DNA of 64,000 bases, from assembly GCF_023634025.1 (NCBI RefSeq), contig NZ_JALJCW010000001.1:1215501-1279500 (forward strand), read 5' to 3'. Under the pieces are notes generated by a model that saw nothing but the letters and a program-made list of their open reading frames with translations, had not been told where the DNA came from and made no database searches. Source of the DNA: Hanstruepera flava (GTDB taxonomy: Bacteria; Bacteroidota; Bacteroidia; Flavobacteriales; Flavobacteriaceae). Positions 53,260-61,008 of this stretch are shown piece by piece. Position numbers and translations under genes: made by a program. Position 1 is the first letter of the stretch, and every line of letters begins with the position of its first letter.

Positions 53260-55607
53260 ACAAAACAATAAACTATATAAAACGCAATAAAATTAAATCG
53301 GCAATAGTTTTAATATTGCTAATAGCTTATTATTTCTGTTTACCAAAACAATTGTTTAAAGACCCAACAGCAACAGTCATTACAAGTTCAAACAACGAAT
53401 TACTTGGTGCACAAATAGCTACTGATGGCCAATGGCGATTTCCACAAAACGATAGCATTCCAGAAAAATTTAAAGCCTGTATCCTTCAATTTGAAGATGC
53501 TTATTTTTATAAGCATCTTGGATTTAACCCTATTTCAATAGCAAAAGCTTTGAAAGAAAATATAAGTTCAGGGGAGATAAAAAGAGGAGGCAGTACTATT
53601 ACGCAACAGGTTATTAGGCTTTCCAGAAAAGGCAAATCACGTACTTACTTCGAAAAAGGTATTGAAATTATTCTTGCAACCCGATTAGAATTTAGGGAAT
53701 CTAAAGAAACCATTCTTTCTCTTTATGCTAGTCATGCACCTTTTGGAGGAAACGTTGTAGGTATTGATGCGGCTTCATGGCGTTATTTTAATAGAAGTCC
53801 TTATCAATTATCATGGGCAGAAAGTGCTACACTAGCTGTACTGCCAAATGCTCCAAGCTTGATTTACCCAGGGAAAAATCAACAAAAATTACTGCAAAAA
53901 AGAAATCGCCTTTTAAAAAAACTCCTCGATTCAAAAAAGATTGATTCCTTAACTTATCAATTATCTATTGAAGAATCCTTACCTCAAAAACCATATCCAC
54001 TACCACAATTAGCACCTCACTTATTACAGCGTGTTGCTAAATCAAATAAAGGGCAACGAAAACAGACAACCCTAGATATTCAACTTCAAAATCAGGTAAA
54101 TACCATTATAAAAAATCACTATAACCAATTACAGCAAAACGAAATTTACAATGCTGCTGTTTTAGTTTTAGATGTTGAAACCAGACGTGTTTTAGCTTAT
54201 GTTGGTAATACGCCAACAGATAAAAAACATCAAAAGGATGTCGATATTATAAACAAACCAAGGAGTACAGGCAGTATTTTAAAACCGTTTTTGTATGCTG
54301 CCATGTTGGATTCTGGAGACCTATTGCCTAATACTTTAGTAGCAGATATTCCAACACAATTTGGCAGTTATACTCCTGAAAATTATCATAAATCGTATGA
54401 TGGTGCAGTTCCTGCAAGTCGTGCCTTATCGCGTTCGTTAAATGTGCCTGTAGTTCGAATGCTTCAGGAGTTTGGGTTAGATAAATTCCGACACTATTTA
54501 AAACAACTTGACTTAAAAGATTTAAAATATAAAACAGATCACTACGGATTATCAATTATATTAGGTGGTGCAGAAAGTAATCTTTGGGATTTATGTAAAA
54601 GTTATGCTGCTATGTCTGCAACATTAAATCACTATACCGAAAGTTCCAGCAAGTATTTCTCAAATGAATTTAGTGAGCCCATTTTTTTAACTTCAGATAA
54701 AACAAATAAAGGAAAAGCAGTTGATGATAAAATCTTATATGATGCTGCTTCAATTTACTTAACCTATGAAAGCTTAAAAGAAGTGAATAGACCTGAAAGT
54801 GATGAAAGTTGGGAGTTTTTTGATAGTTCAAAACAAATCGCTTGGAAAACAGGTACAAGTTTTGGTTTTCGTGATGCTTGGGCTATTGGTACGACAAAAG
54901 ATTATGTGGTTGGTGTTTGGGTTGGTAATGCCGATGGTGAAGGAAGACCAGGATTGGTAGGTGTTCAAACAGCTGCTCCAATTTTATTTGATATATTTAA
55001 AATATTACCTCAAAGCAATTGGTTTGCTAAACCTTTTGATGAAATGCAGCAAATAGAAATCTGCAAACAAAGTGGTTACAGAGCTTCTCAATACTGTGAA
55101 GTGATTGCAAAAGAGTTTGTACAATTAAGCGGATTAAAAACAAAGCCATGTCCTTATCATATTCTTGTACACGTTGACGAAACTGAACGCTATCAAGTAA
55201 ATTCAGAATGTGAAGATGTTAATAATATTAAACACAAATCTTGGTTTGTATTACCACCTCTTATGGCACATTTTTATAAAACAAAAAATCCGTTCTATAA
55301 ACAACTTCCAAAATTTAGAGCTGATTGCATAAGCGATTCTGAAACTACAATGGAATTTATATACCCTAAAGACAATAACACTATTTTTTTACCAAAAGAT
55401 TTTGATGGAGATACCAATGAGCTTATATTAAAAATAGCCCACTCTAAACCAAACACCACCTTGTTTTGGTATGTAGATAACACCTTTGTTGGCTCAACAA
55501 AAAGCATTCATGATTTAGCCATTATCCCAACCATAGGAGAGCATTACATTACCGTTGTAGATGAGTTTGGAACAGAAACCAAATGCCAAATCACTATTTC
55601 AGAATAA
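53256..55607 (+). CDS. pbpC: Penicillin-binding protein 1C (bifunctional transglycosylase/transpeptidase)
   Basis: 783 residues, start GTG 53256. An N-terminal helix (about 13-28) anchors it in the membrane. Transglycosylase: catalytic E80 in FEDAYFYKHLGFNP and RGGSTITQQ. Transpeptidase: SILK with S340 and K343, SLN at 394-396, KTGTS at 531-535. The C-terminal extension ends in a BiPBP_C-like domain (ITVVDEFGTETKCQ). PBP1C builds peptidoglycan in the periplasm; it associates with A2M. In many Bacteroidota the A2M and pbpC genes are adjacent; here the CHU_C and ABM genes lie between. Confidence 0.94.
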   Translation: MNKTINYIKRNKIKSAIVLILLIAYYFCLPKQLFKDPTATVITSSNNELLGAQIATDGQWRFPQNDSIPEKFKACILQFEDAYFYKHLGFNPISIAKALKENISSGEIKRGGSTITQQVIRLSRKGKSRTYFEKGIEIILATRLEFRESKETILSLYASHAPFGGNVVGIDAASWRYFNRSPYQLSWAESATLAVLPNAPSLIYPGKNQQKLLQKRNRLLKKLLDSKKIDSLTYQLSIEESLPQKPYPLPQLAPHLLQRVAKSNKGQRKQTTLDIQLQNQVNTIIKNHYNQLQQNEIYNAAVLVLDVETRRVLAYVGNTPTDKKHQKDVDIINKPRSTGSILKPFLYAAMLDSGDLLPNTLVADIPTQFGSYTPENYHKSYDGAVPASRALSRSLNVPVVRMLQEFGLDKFRHYLKQLDLKDLKYKTDHYGLSIILGGAESNLWDLCKSYAAMSATLNHYTESSSKYFSNEFSEPIFLTSDKTNKGKAVDDKILYDAASIYLTYESLKEVNRPESDESWEFFDSSKQIAWKTGTSFGFRDAWAIGTTKDYVVGVWVGNADGEGRPGLVGVQTAAPILFDIFKILPQSNWFAKPFDEMQQIEICKQSGYRASQYCEVIAKEFVQLSGLKTKPCPYHILVHVDETERYQVNSECEDVNNIKHKSWFVLPPLMAHFYKTKNPFYKQLPKFRADCISDSETTMEFIYPKDNNTIFLPKDFDGDTNELILKIAHSKPNTTLFWYVDNTFVGSTKSIHDLAIIPTIGEHYITVVDEFGTETKCQITISE

Positions 55608-56132
55608 TTAACGCAAAGGAAAACCTTTTGCTGCCCACCATGGGTGAACTTCAATCACCAATCGTCCTGCTTTTACCATAGGATCTAAATTTGCTAAACT
55701 ATCAGCCATTTTAAGGGTTGGTACATTGTAAATGGTGATACCACGAATCTCACCATCATCACCAAAAGGACCAGAAATATCAGCATAACCTTCTTCGTAC
55801 ATACGCCCTAAATGAGCCAAATGTTCGTTTTGAAGTTTGGCAGCTTCCTCTTCATTTTGAGAGCGAATTGGACCTGATTTTAAAAATGCTATAAAATATT
55901 GCTGCATCAAAACCGTATCTTGAGTTTTTTCATCAACATAGTCAAAGGTTTGATAACCCCTTTCTGTAAGTTCAGCTTTGAGTGCTTTGGCTGATTTTAC
56001 TGGCTCACCTTTGTAAGTTTCAACATAAACCGTATCGGTTTTTATGATAGTTTCAGTCTTTAAGTCGGTTGTTTTATCGTTCTTGCAACTTACTATCAAT
56101 AATAGTAATAGTGCCAAACTAATCTGTTTCAT
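55608..56132 (-). CDS. YCII-like lipoprotein
   Basis: 174 residues. Lipoprotein signal (MKQISLALLLLLIVSC, Cys16). The rest is a YCII-type ferredoxin-like domain, with MQQYFIAFLKSGPIR, NEHLAHLGRMYEEGYADISGPFGDDGEIRGITIYNV and the DPMVKAGRLVIEVHPWW end. YciI-like proteins are small, of uncertain enzymatic function; having one as a periplasmic lipoprotein is less usual. It follows the CYTH gene with a 4-bp overlap and abuts the pbpC stop, convergent with it. Confidence 0.8.
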   Translation of the reverse strand: MKQISLALLLLLIVSCKNDKTTDLKTETIIKTDTVYVETYKGEPVKSAKALKAELTERGYQTFDYVDEKTQDTVLMQQYFIAFLKSGPIRSQNEEEAAKLQNEHLAHLGRMYEEGYADISGPFGDDGEIRGITIYNVPTLKMADSLANLDPMVKAGRLVIEVHPWWAAKGFPLR

Positions 56133-56602
56133 TTTTTCCAGGTATTATATGGTTCTTTACTTAATTGTGCATTGTAATATTTAACTTGTCCTGTAACTTC
56201 CTCACCGAGCCATTGCGGTTTTTTAAAAATCTCTGTAGGGTGATTTAGCTCTATCTCTGCTACTACCAACCCAACGTTATCTCCAAAAAACTCATCTACT
56301 TCAACAATATGGTTTCCATAGGGAACCTCGTAACGCATTTTATCAATCACACCTCTTTCACATAACAATAATAGCGATTCAGCTTCAGTTTTAGAAATTT
56401 CTTTTTCCCATTCAAAACGCAACAAACCATCTTCAGATGATTTTCCTTTTACGGTTATAAACCCTTGTTGACCCTTTAAACGCACCCTAACTGTTCGTTC
56501 GGGATCTGTGTTTAAAAAGCCTTGTTTAATTCTAAAACTTCGTGAGGCTTCAGTTTTAAAAGCATCTGATTGTGTTAAAAACTTACGTTCTATTTCTGTC
56601 AT
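56129..56602 (-). CDS. CYTH-domain protein (inorganic triphosphatase-like)
   Basis: 157 residues from ATG 56602; an earlier in-frame ATG at 56617 lies within a palindrome and adds five residues. The CYTH signature EIERKFL is at 3-9, then FRIKQGFLNTDPERTVRVRLKGQQGFITVKGK and the EKEISKTEAESLLLLCERGVIDKMRYEVPY block, with acidic and basic residues lining a tunnel. Members hydrolyse tripolyphosphate or bind nucleotides; cytoplasmic. Its stop overlaps the YCII gene start by four bases. Confidence 0.87.
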   Translation of the reverse strand: MTEIERKFLTQSDAFKTEASRSFRIKQGFLNTDPERTVRVRLKGQQGFITVKGKSSEDGLLRFEWEKEISKTEAESLLLLCERGVIDKMRYEVPYGNHIVEVDEFFGDNVGLVVAEIELNHPTEIFKKPQWLGEEVTGQVKYYNAQLSKEPYNTWKK

Positions 56603-56611
56603 AAAAATAAA

Positions 56612-56626
56612 AGACATTTAATGTCT
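56612..56626. promoter_or_regulatory. Palindrome AGACATT-T-AATGTCT between CYTH gene and dinB
   Basis: Perfect 7-bp arms around a single T, in the 35-bp divergent gap. It would block both genes when bound. dinB is often SOS-controlled, but I know no canonical LexA box of this form in Bacteroidota, so the regulator is open. Confidence 0.45.
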
Positions 56627-56637
56627 AAATTTACGTT

Positions 56638-57741
56638 ATGCAAAACGATTTACCAATACGGAAAATTATTCATGTGGATATGGATGCATTTTATGCGTCT
56701 GTAGAGCAAATGGATAACCCAGAATTAAAAGGTAAACCTTTGGCTGTTGGTGGTGGTGGCAAACGTGGTGTTGTAAGTGCAGCAAGCTACGAAGCGCGAA
56801 AATTTGGTGTACGAAGTGCCATGAGTGGTGTAAAAGCCAGGCGTTTGTGCCCAGAACTTATTTTTGTAAGACCGCGTTTTGATAGATATCATGACATCTC
56901 CAAAAAGATTCGCAAGATTTTTTATGATTATACCGACAAAGTTGAACCTTTATCTTTAGATGAAGCTTACCTTGACGTAACCGAAAACAAAAAAGGAAAT
57001 CCCAGCGCAACACGCATTGCCAAAGAAATTCGTGAACGCATTTTTAAGGATGTTGGCTTAACCGCTTCAGCAGGTATTTCGATTAATAAGTTTATAGCTA
57101 AAGTAGCTAGTGACTACAACAAACCCAACGGTCAAAAAACAGTTAATCCAGAAGAAGTGATTCAATTTTTAGAAGATTTAGACATCCGCAAATTTTATGG
57201 CGTTGGTAAAGTAACAGCTGAAAAAATGTATCAAAAAGGTATTTTTACAGGTAAGGATTTAAAAAGCAAATCTTTGGAATACCTCGATGAGAATTTTGGC
57301 AAATCGGGCAGGTACTATTATTATGTCGTACGCGGTATTCACAATAGCGAAGTCAAACCCAACCGTACACGAAAATCATTGGCTGCAGAGCGCACTTTTA
57401 GTGAAAACCTATCTTCCGAGGTTTTTATGTTAGAAAAATTGGACCATATTGCCGAAGAAGTTTCTCGGCGTTTACAGAAAAGTGACGTGGCTGGAAAAAC
57501 GGTGACACTAAAAATAAAGTATAGTGATTTTACGCTACAAACCCGTAGCAAAACTTTGCCTTATTTTATAAGCGATAAGAGCATTATTCTGGAAACTGCA
57601 AAAGATTTATTGTATCAAGAAAAACTACAAAACTCCGTAAGGCTTTTAGGTATTTCTCTCTCTAACCTTAACACCGAAAAAAAACCAAAACAAACAGAGT
57701 CTAAAAAAGAAGTCAGCGTGCAATTGCAGTTTGAGTTTTAA
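56638..57741 (+). CDS. dinB: DNA polymerase IV (Y-family)
   Basis: 367 residues. Translesion polymerase. Active-site acids: D14 in IHVDMDAFYASVE, and D108 and E109 in SLDEAYLDV. The steric-gate tyrosine Y19 is present. The fingers (SYEARKFGVRSAMS), thumb with FYGVGKVTAEKMYQKGI (helix-hairpin-helix), and little-finger domain (LAAERTFSENL, VTLKIKYSDFTLQTRS) are complete. Ends in QLQFEF, a likely beta-clamp-binding tail. Its stop codon overlaps that of the convergent RamB-like gene. Confidence 0.95.
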   Translation: MQNDLPIRKIIHVDMDAFYASVEQMDNPELKGKPLAVGGGGKRGVVSAASYEARKFGVRSAMSGVKARRLCPELIFVRPRFDRYHDISKKIRKIFYDYTDKVEPLSLDEAYLDVTENKKGNPSATRIAKEIRERIFKDVGLTASAGISINKFIAKVASDYNKPNGQKTVNPEEVIQFLEDLDIRKFYGVGKVTAEKMYQKGIFTGKDLKSKSLEYLDENFGKSGRYYYYVVRGIHNSEVKPNRTRKSLAAERTFSENLSSEVFMLEKLDHIAEEVSRRLQKSDVAGKTVTLKIKYSDFTLQTRSKTLPYFISDKSIILETAKDLLYQEKLQNSVRLLGISLSNLNTEKKPKQTESKKEVSVQLQFEF

Positions 57742-59213
57742 GAAAACGTCTTGTTTAAAGTTTCAACAATAGTCGCTATTTGTTTGTTCTTATCTACTCT
57801 ATCTAACACCAAAGCAGGAGCCTGACGTTCTTTGCAATCCTTAATGGCACAACGCTCACAGGTGACTCCAACCTCATGGGTAATAAGGTTTTTATCTTTT
57901 AAAAAATTAAGTTTTCGCTCCAATTGTTTATTTATTAATAGCCCTACGGAAATGCTTCGATATTGATTATCTCTAAAAGGATCTTTGGTGGCCGAAGACA
58001 GCACCAAATACTTCATGTCATCATTGACATAATTTGAAATCTGAACACTAAATTCATGTGATTTATCACTCTTGCCGATGTTCTTTAAAACGTTTAAAGA
58101 CACCCACCTCCTACAATAATGCTCATTGGTTTCGTTGGCTCTTGGTGAGTGCTGATGGGACAAATGAAGTTCTTTTTTGAGGTGAAATTTTTCACTTCCT
58201 GCTCTATGGGTGAACCGTAAAAAAAACAAATCCTGAATATTGAATGCTTTTGGCAAAACATTAGTTAAGCGCTGATAGAATGATTCTGGAGAAGCATTAA
58301 AACTTGCCATGAGCTTCATAAATCGCGAGTTGTTAAAGGTCTTCATCTCAAAAAGTTTTTGCAATTGAGTGGACAATTCAGCCTTTGGAATAATTAAGGC
58401 ACCTGCAAAATATGAGGCATAAAAATTATTAAGGACTTGATCGAAACTTTCAAATTTAATCCATGGAAATGTGTATAACCTATCGGTTATTCCAAGATAA
58501 TTGTATGCTATTTCTTTGGCATAAATAAAGATGCGTTGTGCTTCATCAATACCCGAAGCCAACAGTAATGTTTTGGTTTTAGGAACAAAAACCGAGCGAA
58601 GACTACCCAAAGCTTGATGTTTTTTCAACTCATTATCATTAATGGTGTATCCATACTCTTCAATTAGTATTTCCTCAATATCTTTAGATGATATGGGTTT
58701 TGATAAATCAACTTGATAAGCTTTTGAAAATTTTAAAACACTTTGCTCTAAATCATCAAAATAATTATTGTTGGCTTCCTGAAATGAGCGAACGGATGCC
58801 AAGAAAAAACTCTCTCGACTAAAATTATAATGCTGCGCGATTTCAATAATGGTGCTGATGAACGCATTGACTTTCGCTGGTGCGTTGGCAACGATGTCTA
58901 TCAGGTCACTTTCTTTAATCCCAAACAAATCCAACGGAATTTCCTTAAAGATTTTAGATTGCAACAACTCCCCAATGGGTGCTAAATTTTTATCAAGCTT
59001 TAGGGATACCAATTGATCATAGGGTACGTCCAATTTCTCTGATAGAATCGCAATCTTATCTGGTTTGGGATATTTTTTCCCTTTTTCAATCTCGTTTAAA
59101 TAAGATTTTGATAATCCTGTGAGTTTGGACAACCCAAATAAGGATAAATTTTTATCCGTTCGAATTTGCTTCAGCTTGAGTCCAAATATGAGTTTAATAT
59201 AGTCTTGTTCCAT
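57738..59213 (-). CDS. RamB/ScfR-type transcriptional regulator (HTH-ImmA/IrrE-DUF2083-like)
   Basis: 491 residues from ATG 59213; a TTG four codons earlier is not used. N-terminal HTH_3 domain (about 9-65: LKLKQIRTDKNLSLFGLSKLTGLSKSYLNEIEKGKKYPKP). The middle (from about 170) resembles the ImmA/IrrE-like peptidase region, and the C-terminal part has a DUF2083-like block ending in four cysteines (GVTCERCAIKDCKER). Length and order match RamB of Corynebacterium, which represses aceA and aceB, and the ScfR short-chain-acyl regulators. The gene is divergent from aceB-aceA, which strongly suggests the same role. HExxH is not clear, so the peptidase part may be only ligand-sensing. Confidence 0.83.
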   Translation of the reverse strand: MEQDYIKLIFGLKLKQIRTDKNLSLFGLSKLTGLSKSYLNEIEKGKKYPKPDKIAILSEKLDVPYDQLVSLKLDKNLAPIGELLQSKIFKEIPLDLFGIKESDLIDIVANAPAKVNAFISTIIEIAQHYNFSRESFFLASVRSFQEANNNYFDDLEQSVLKFSKAYQVDLSKPISSKDIEEILIEEYGYTINDNELKKHQALGSLRSVFVPKTKTLLLASGIDEAQRIFIYAKEIAYNYLGITDRLYTFPWIKFESFDQVLNNFYASYFAGALIIPKAELSTQLQKLFEMKTFNNSRFMKLMASFNASPESFYQRLTNVLPKAFNIQDLFFLRFTHRAGSEKFHLKKELHLSHQHSPRANETNEHYCRRWVSLNVLKNIGKSDKSHEFSVQISNYVNDDMKYLVLSSATKDPFRDNQYRSISVGLLINKQLERKLNFLKDKNLITHEVGVTCERCAIKDCKERQAPALVLDRVDKNKQIATIVETLNKTFS

Positions 59214-59236
59214 GTCTAAAAACAAAAATAGTCAAT

Positions 59237-59287
59237 TTTGCGAAAACAAAATAAAAAGCGAAAATACATTTTTAGCGAACGTTCGCT
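59237..59287. promoter_or_regulatory. Candidate regulator operators between ramB-like gene and aceB
   Basis: A perfect 14-bp palindrome AGCGAACGTTCGCT lies at 59274-59287. Two GCGAAAA half-sites lie nearby: TTTTGCGAAAA at 59237-59247 and AAAGCGAAAATA around 59256-59267. The three GCGAA motifs occupy a 50-bp stretch between the divergent starts. The palindrome ends at the putative -33 TTG of the aceB promoter, so binding there would repress aceB. Confidence 0.55.
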
Positions 59288-59317
59288 TGTTTTTTTAAAA
59301 ACTTTATTCTAATATTG
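59287..59317 (+). promoter_or_regulatory. aceB: Putative aceB promoter (TTG-N20-TAATATTG)
   Basis: TTG at 59287-59289, 20 bases, then TAATATTG at 59310-59317, one mismatch from TAnnTTTG, 20 bp before the ATG. The palindrome overlaps the first base of the -33 box. Confidence 0.5.
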
Positions 59318-59337
59318 TCTTGTAAAACAATACGATT

Positions 59338-60936
59338 ATGGAAAACACACTATTAAAACAGCCTAAAATTCAATTTGCCGACAACGTAAAAAATTACTAT
59401 CCCGAACTTTTGACCGATGAAGCCATTGCGTTTATTACCATACTGCAAGAGAGATTTAATGACAAAAGATTAGCATTACTGGAAGCTCGTAAAAAAGAGC
59501 AAAAACGTTTTGATTCTGGCATGTTACCGTGTTTTCCCAGTGAAACGGAAACCTTGCGAAAAAGTGATTGGGTGGCTGGTGAAATTCCCCATGACTTAAA
59601 AGACAGGCGTGTTGAAATAACAGGCCCTGTTGACCGAAAAATGATTATCAACGCTTTAAATTCTGGTGCAAAAACGTTTATGGCGGATTTTGAAGACAGC
59701 AATTCCCCTAATTGGAAAAATTGTATGGAAGGACAGCAAAATCTTATAGATGCCAATAATAAAACCATTAGCCTAGCAGACCATGCTCGTGAAAAAACCT
59801 ATCAGTTACAAAATGATACAGCTGTACTATTAGTTAGACCTCGTGGATTACATTTAAATGAGCGTCACCTATTAGTTAATGATAATGAGGCTTCAGCCAG
59901 TTTAGTTGACTTTGGCTTGTATGTTTTCCACAATACGGAAACCTTATTAAAACAAAATACAGCTCCCTATTTTTATTTGCCTAAACTGGAACACTATCTA
60001 GAAGCTCGATGGTGGAATGAGGTTTTTGAATTTGCTCAAGAGTTTTTGAATGTTCCTATTAGTACGTTCAAGGCTACCGTTTTAGTTGAAACCATTACGG
60101 CGAGTTTTCAGTTGGATGAAATTATTTATGAACTCAAAGACCATATTGTAGGTCTAAACTGTGGACGTTGGGACTATATTTTTTCCTACATCAAAAAATT
60201 CAGAAACCATAAAAATTTTACCGTGCCAAACCGCGATCAGGTAACTATGACAACACCTTTTATGAATGCCTATTCTAAATTGGTCATACAGCGTTGTCAT
60301 AAACGAGGCATTTCAGCTATTGGTGGTATGGCTGCCCAAATTCCCATAAAAAACAATGAGAAAGAAAATGCCGCTGCTCTAGAAAAAGTAAGATTAGACA
60401 AGGAACGTGAGGTTAGAAATGGTCATGACGGCACTTGGGTAGCACATCCTGCTCTAGTTTCAGTGGCATTGGGCGAGTTTGACAAATACATGCCAACAGA
60501 TAATCAAATTCACAACAAACGAGAAGATTTTCTCATTACCGAAGCTCAATTACTTGAAATTCCAGAAGGTACTGTTTCTGAAGCTGGTATTAGAAAAAAT
60601 ATCAATGTTGGCATCCTTTATCTAGAAGCCTGGTTGCGAGGCCATGGTGCTGTGGCTCTCTATAACCTCATGGAAGATGCCGCTACGGCTGAAATATCAC
60701 GAACCCAGCTCTGGCAGTGGTTAAAAAACGAAGTGGTCTTGGAAGATGGTAGAACCCTAACCCTTGAGCTTTACATGGAGTTATTTGATGATGAGATTGA
60801 AAAGATTATCACCGAAGTCGGTGAATCTAATATCGCAGACACGAAGTTTAAATTGGCCATAAAATTATTTGACAAACTGGTTCTATCAGACAAATTCGAA
60901 GAATTTTTAACCATTCCCGCTTATAAATATCTCTAA
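59338..60936 (+). CDS. aceB: Malate synthase A
   Basis: Condenses glyoxylate with acetyl-CoA to give malate, the second step of the glyoxylate shunt. 532 residues, the A-type length. The conserved FMADFEDSNSPNWKN block (about 114-127) and RPRGLHLNERHL with R167 are present. The GGMAAQIPIKN stretch, the DGTWVAHPALVSVA loop, and LRGHGAVALYNLMEDAATAEISRTQLWQW all fit. Catalytic Asp is expected in the last block. Followed by aceA with a 72-bp gap that holds a hairpin. Confidence 0.96.
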   Translation: MENTLLKQPKIQFADNVKNYYPELLTDEAIAFITILQERFNDKRLALLEARKKEQKRFDSGMLPCFPSETETLRKSDWVAGEIPHDLKDRRVEITGPVDRKMIINALNSGAKTFMADFEDSNSPNWKNCMEGQQNLIDANNKTISLADHAREKTYQLQNDTAVLLVRPRGLHLNERHLLVNDNEASASLVDFGLYVFHNTETLLKQNTAPYFYLPKLEHYLEARWWNEVFEFAQEFLNVPISTFKATVLVETITASFQLDEIIYELKDHIVGLNCGRWDYIFSYIKKFRNHKNFTVPNRDQVTMTTPFMNAYSKLVIQRCHKRGISAIGGMAAQIPIKNNEKENAAALEKVRLDKEREVRNGHDGTWVAHPALVSVALGEFDKYMPTDNQIHNKREDFLITEAQLLEIPEGTVSEAGIRKNINVGILYLEAWLRGHGAVALYNLMEDAATAEISRTQLWQWLKNEVVLEDGRTLTLELYMELFDDEIEKIITEVGESNIADTKFKLAIKLFDKLVLSDKFEEFLTIPAYKYL

Positions 60937-60942
60937 AAAAAC

Positions 60943-60975
60943 AATCCTGCGATTGCTGCAACAATCAACAGGATT
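60943..60975 (+). terminator. Intercistronic hairpin between aceB and aceA
   Basis: AATCCTG...CAGGATT, with an inner GATTG/CAATC pairing, but only TTAATT follows, so it is more likely a partial attenuator or mRNA-stabilising structure than a strong terminator. Confidence 0.5.
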
Positions 60976-61008
60976 TAATTATTAATTAAAATAACGTATT
61001 ACAAAATT

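Noticed and set aside
57738-59213. Toxin-antitoxin or ICE regulator of the ImmA/IrrE type
   Set aside because: The long C-terminal region with the four cysteines and the aceB-aceA neighbours fit RamB/ScfR better, and there are no mobile genes nearby.
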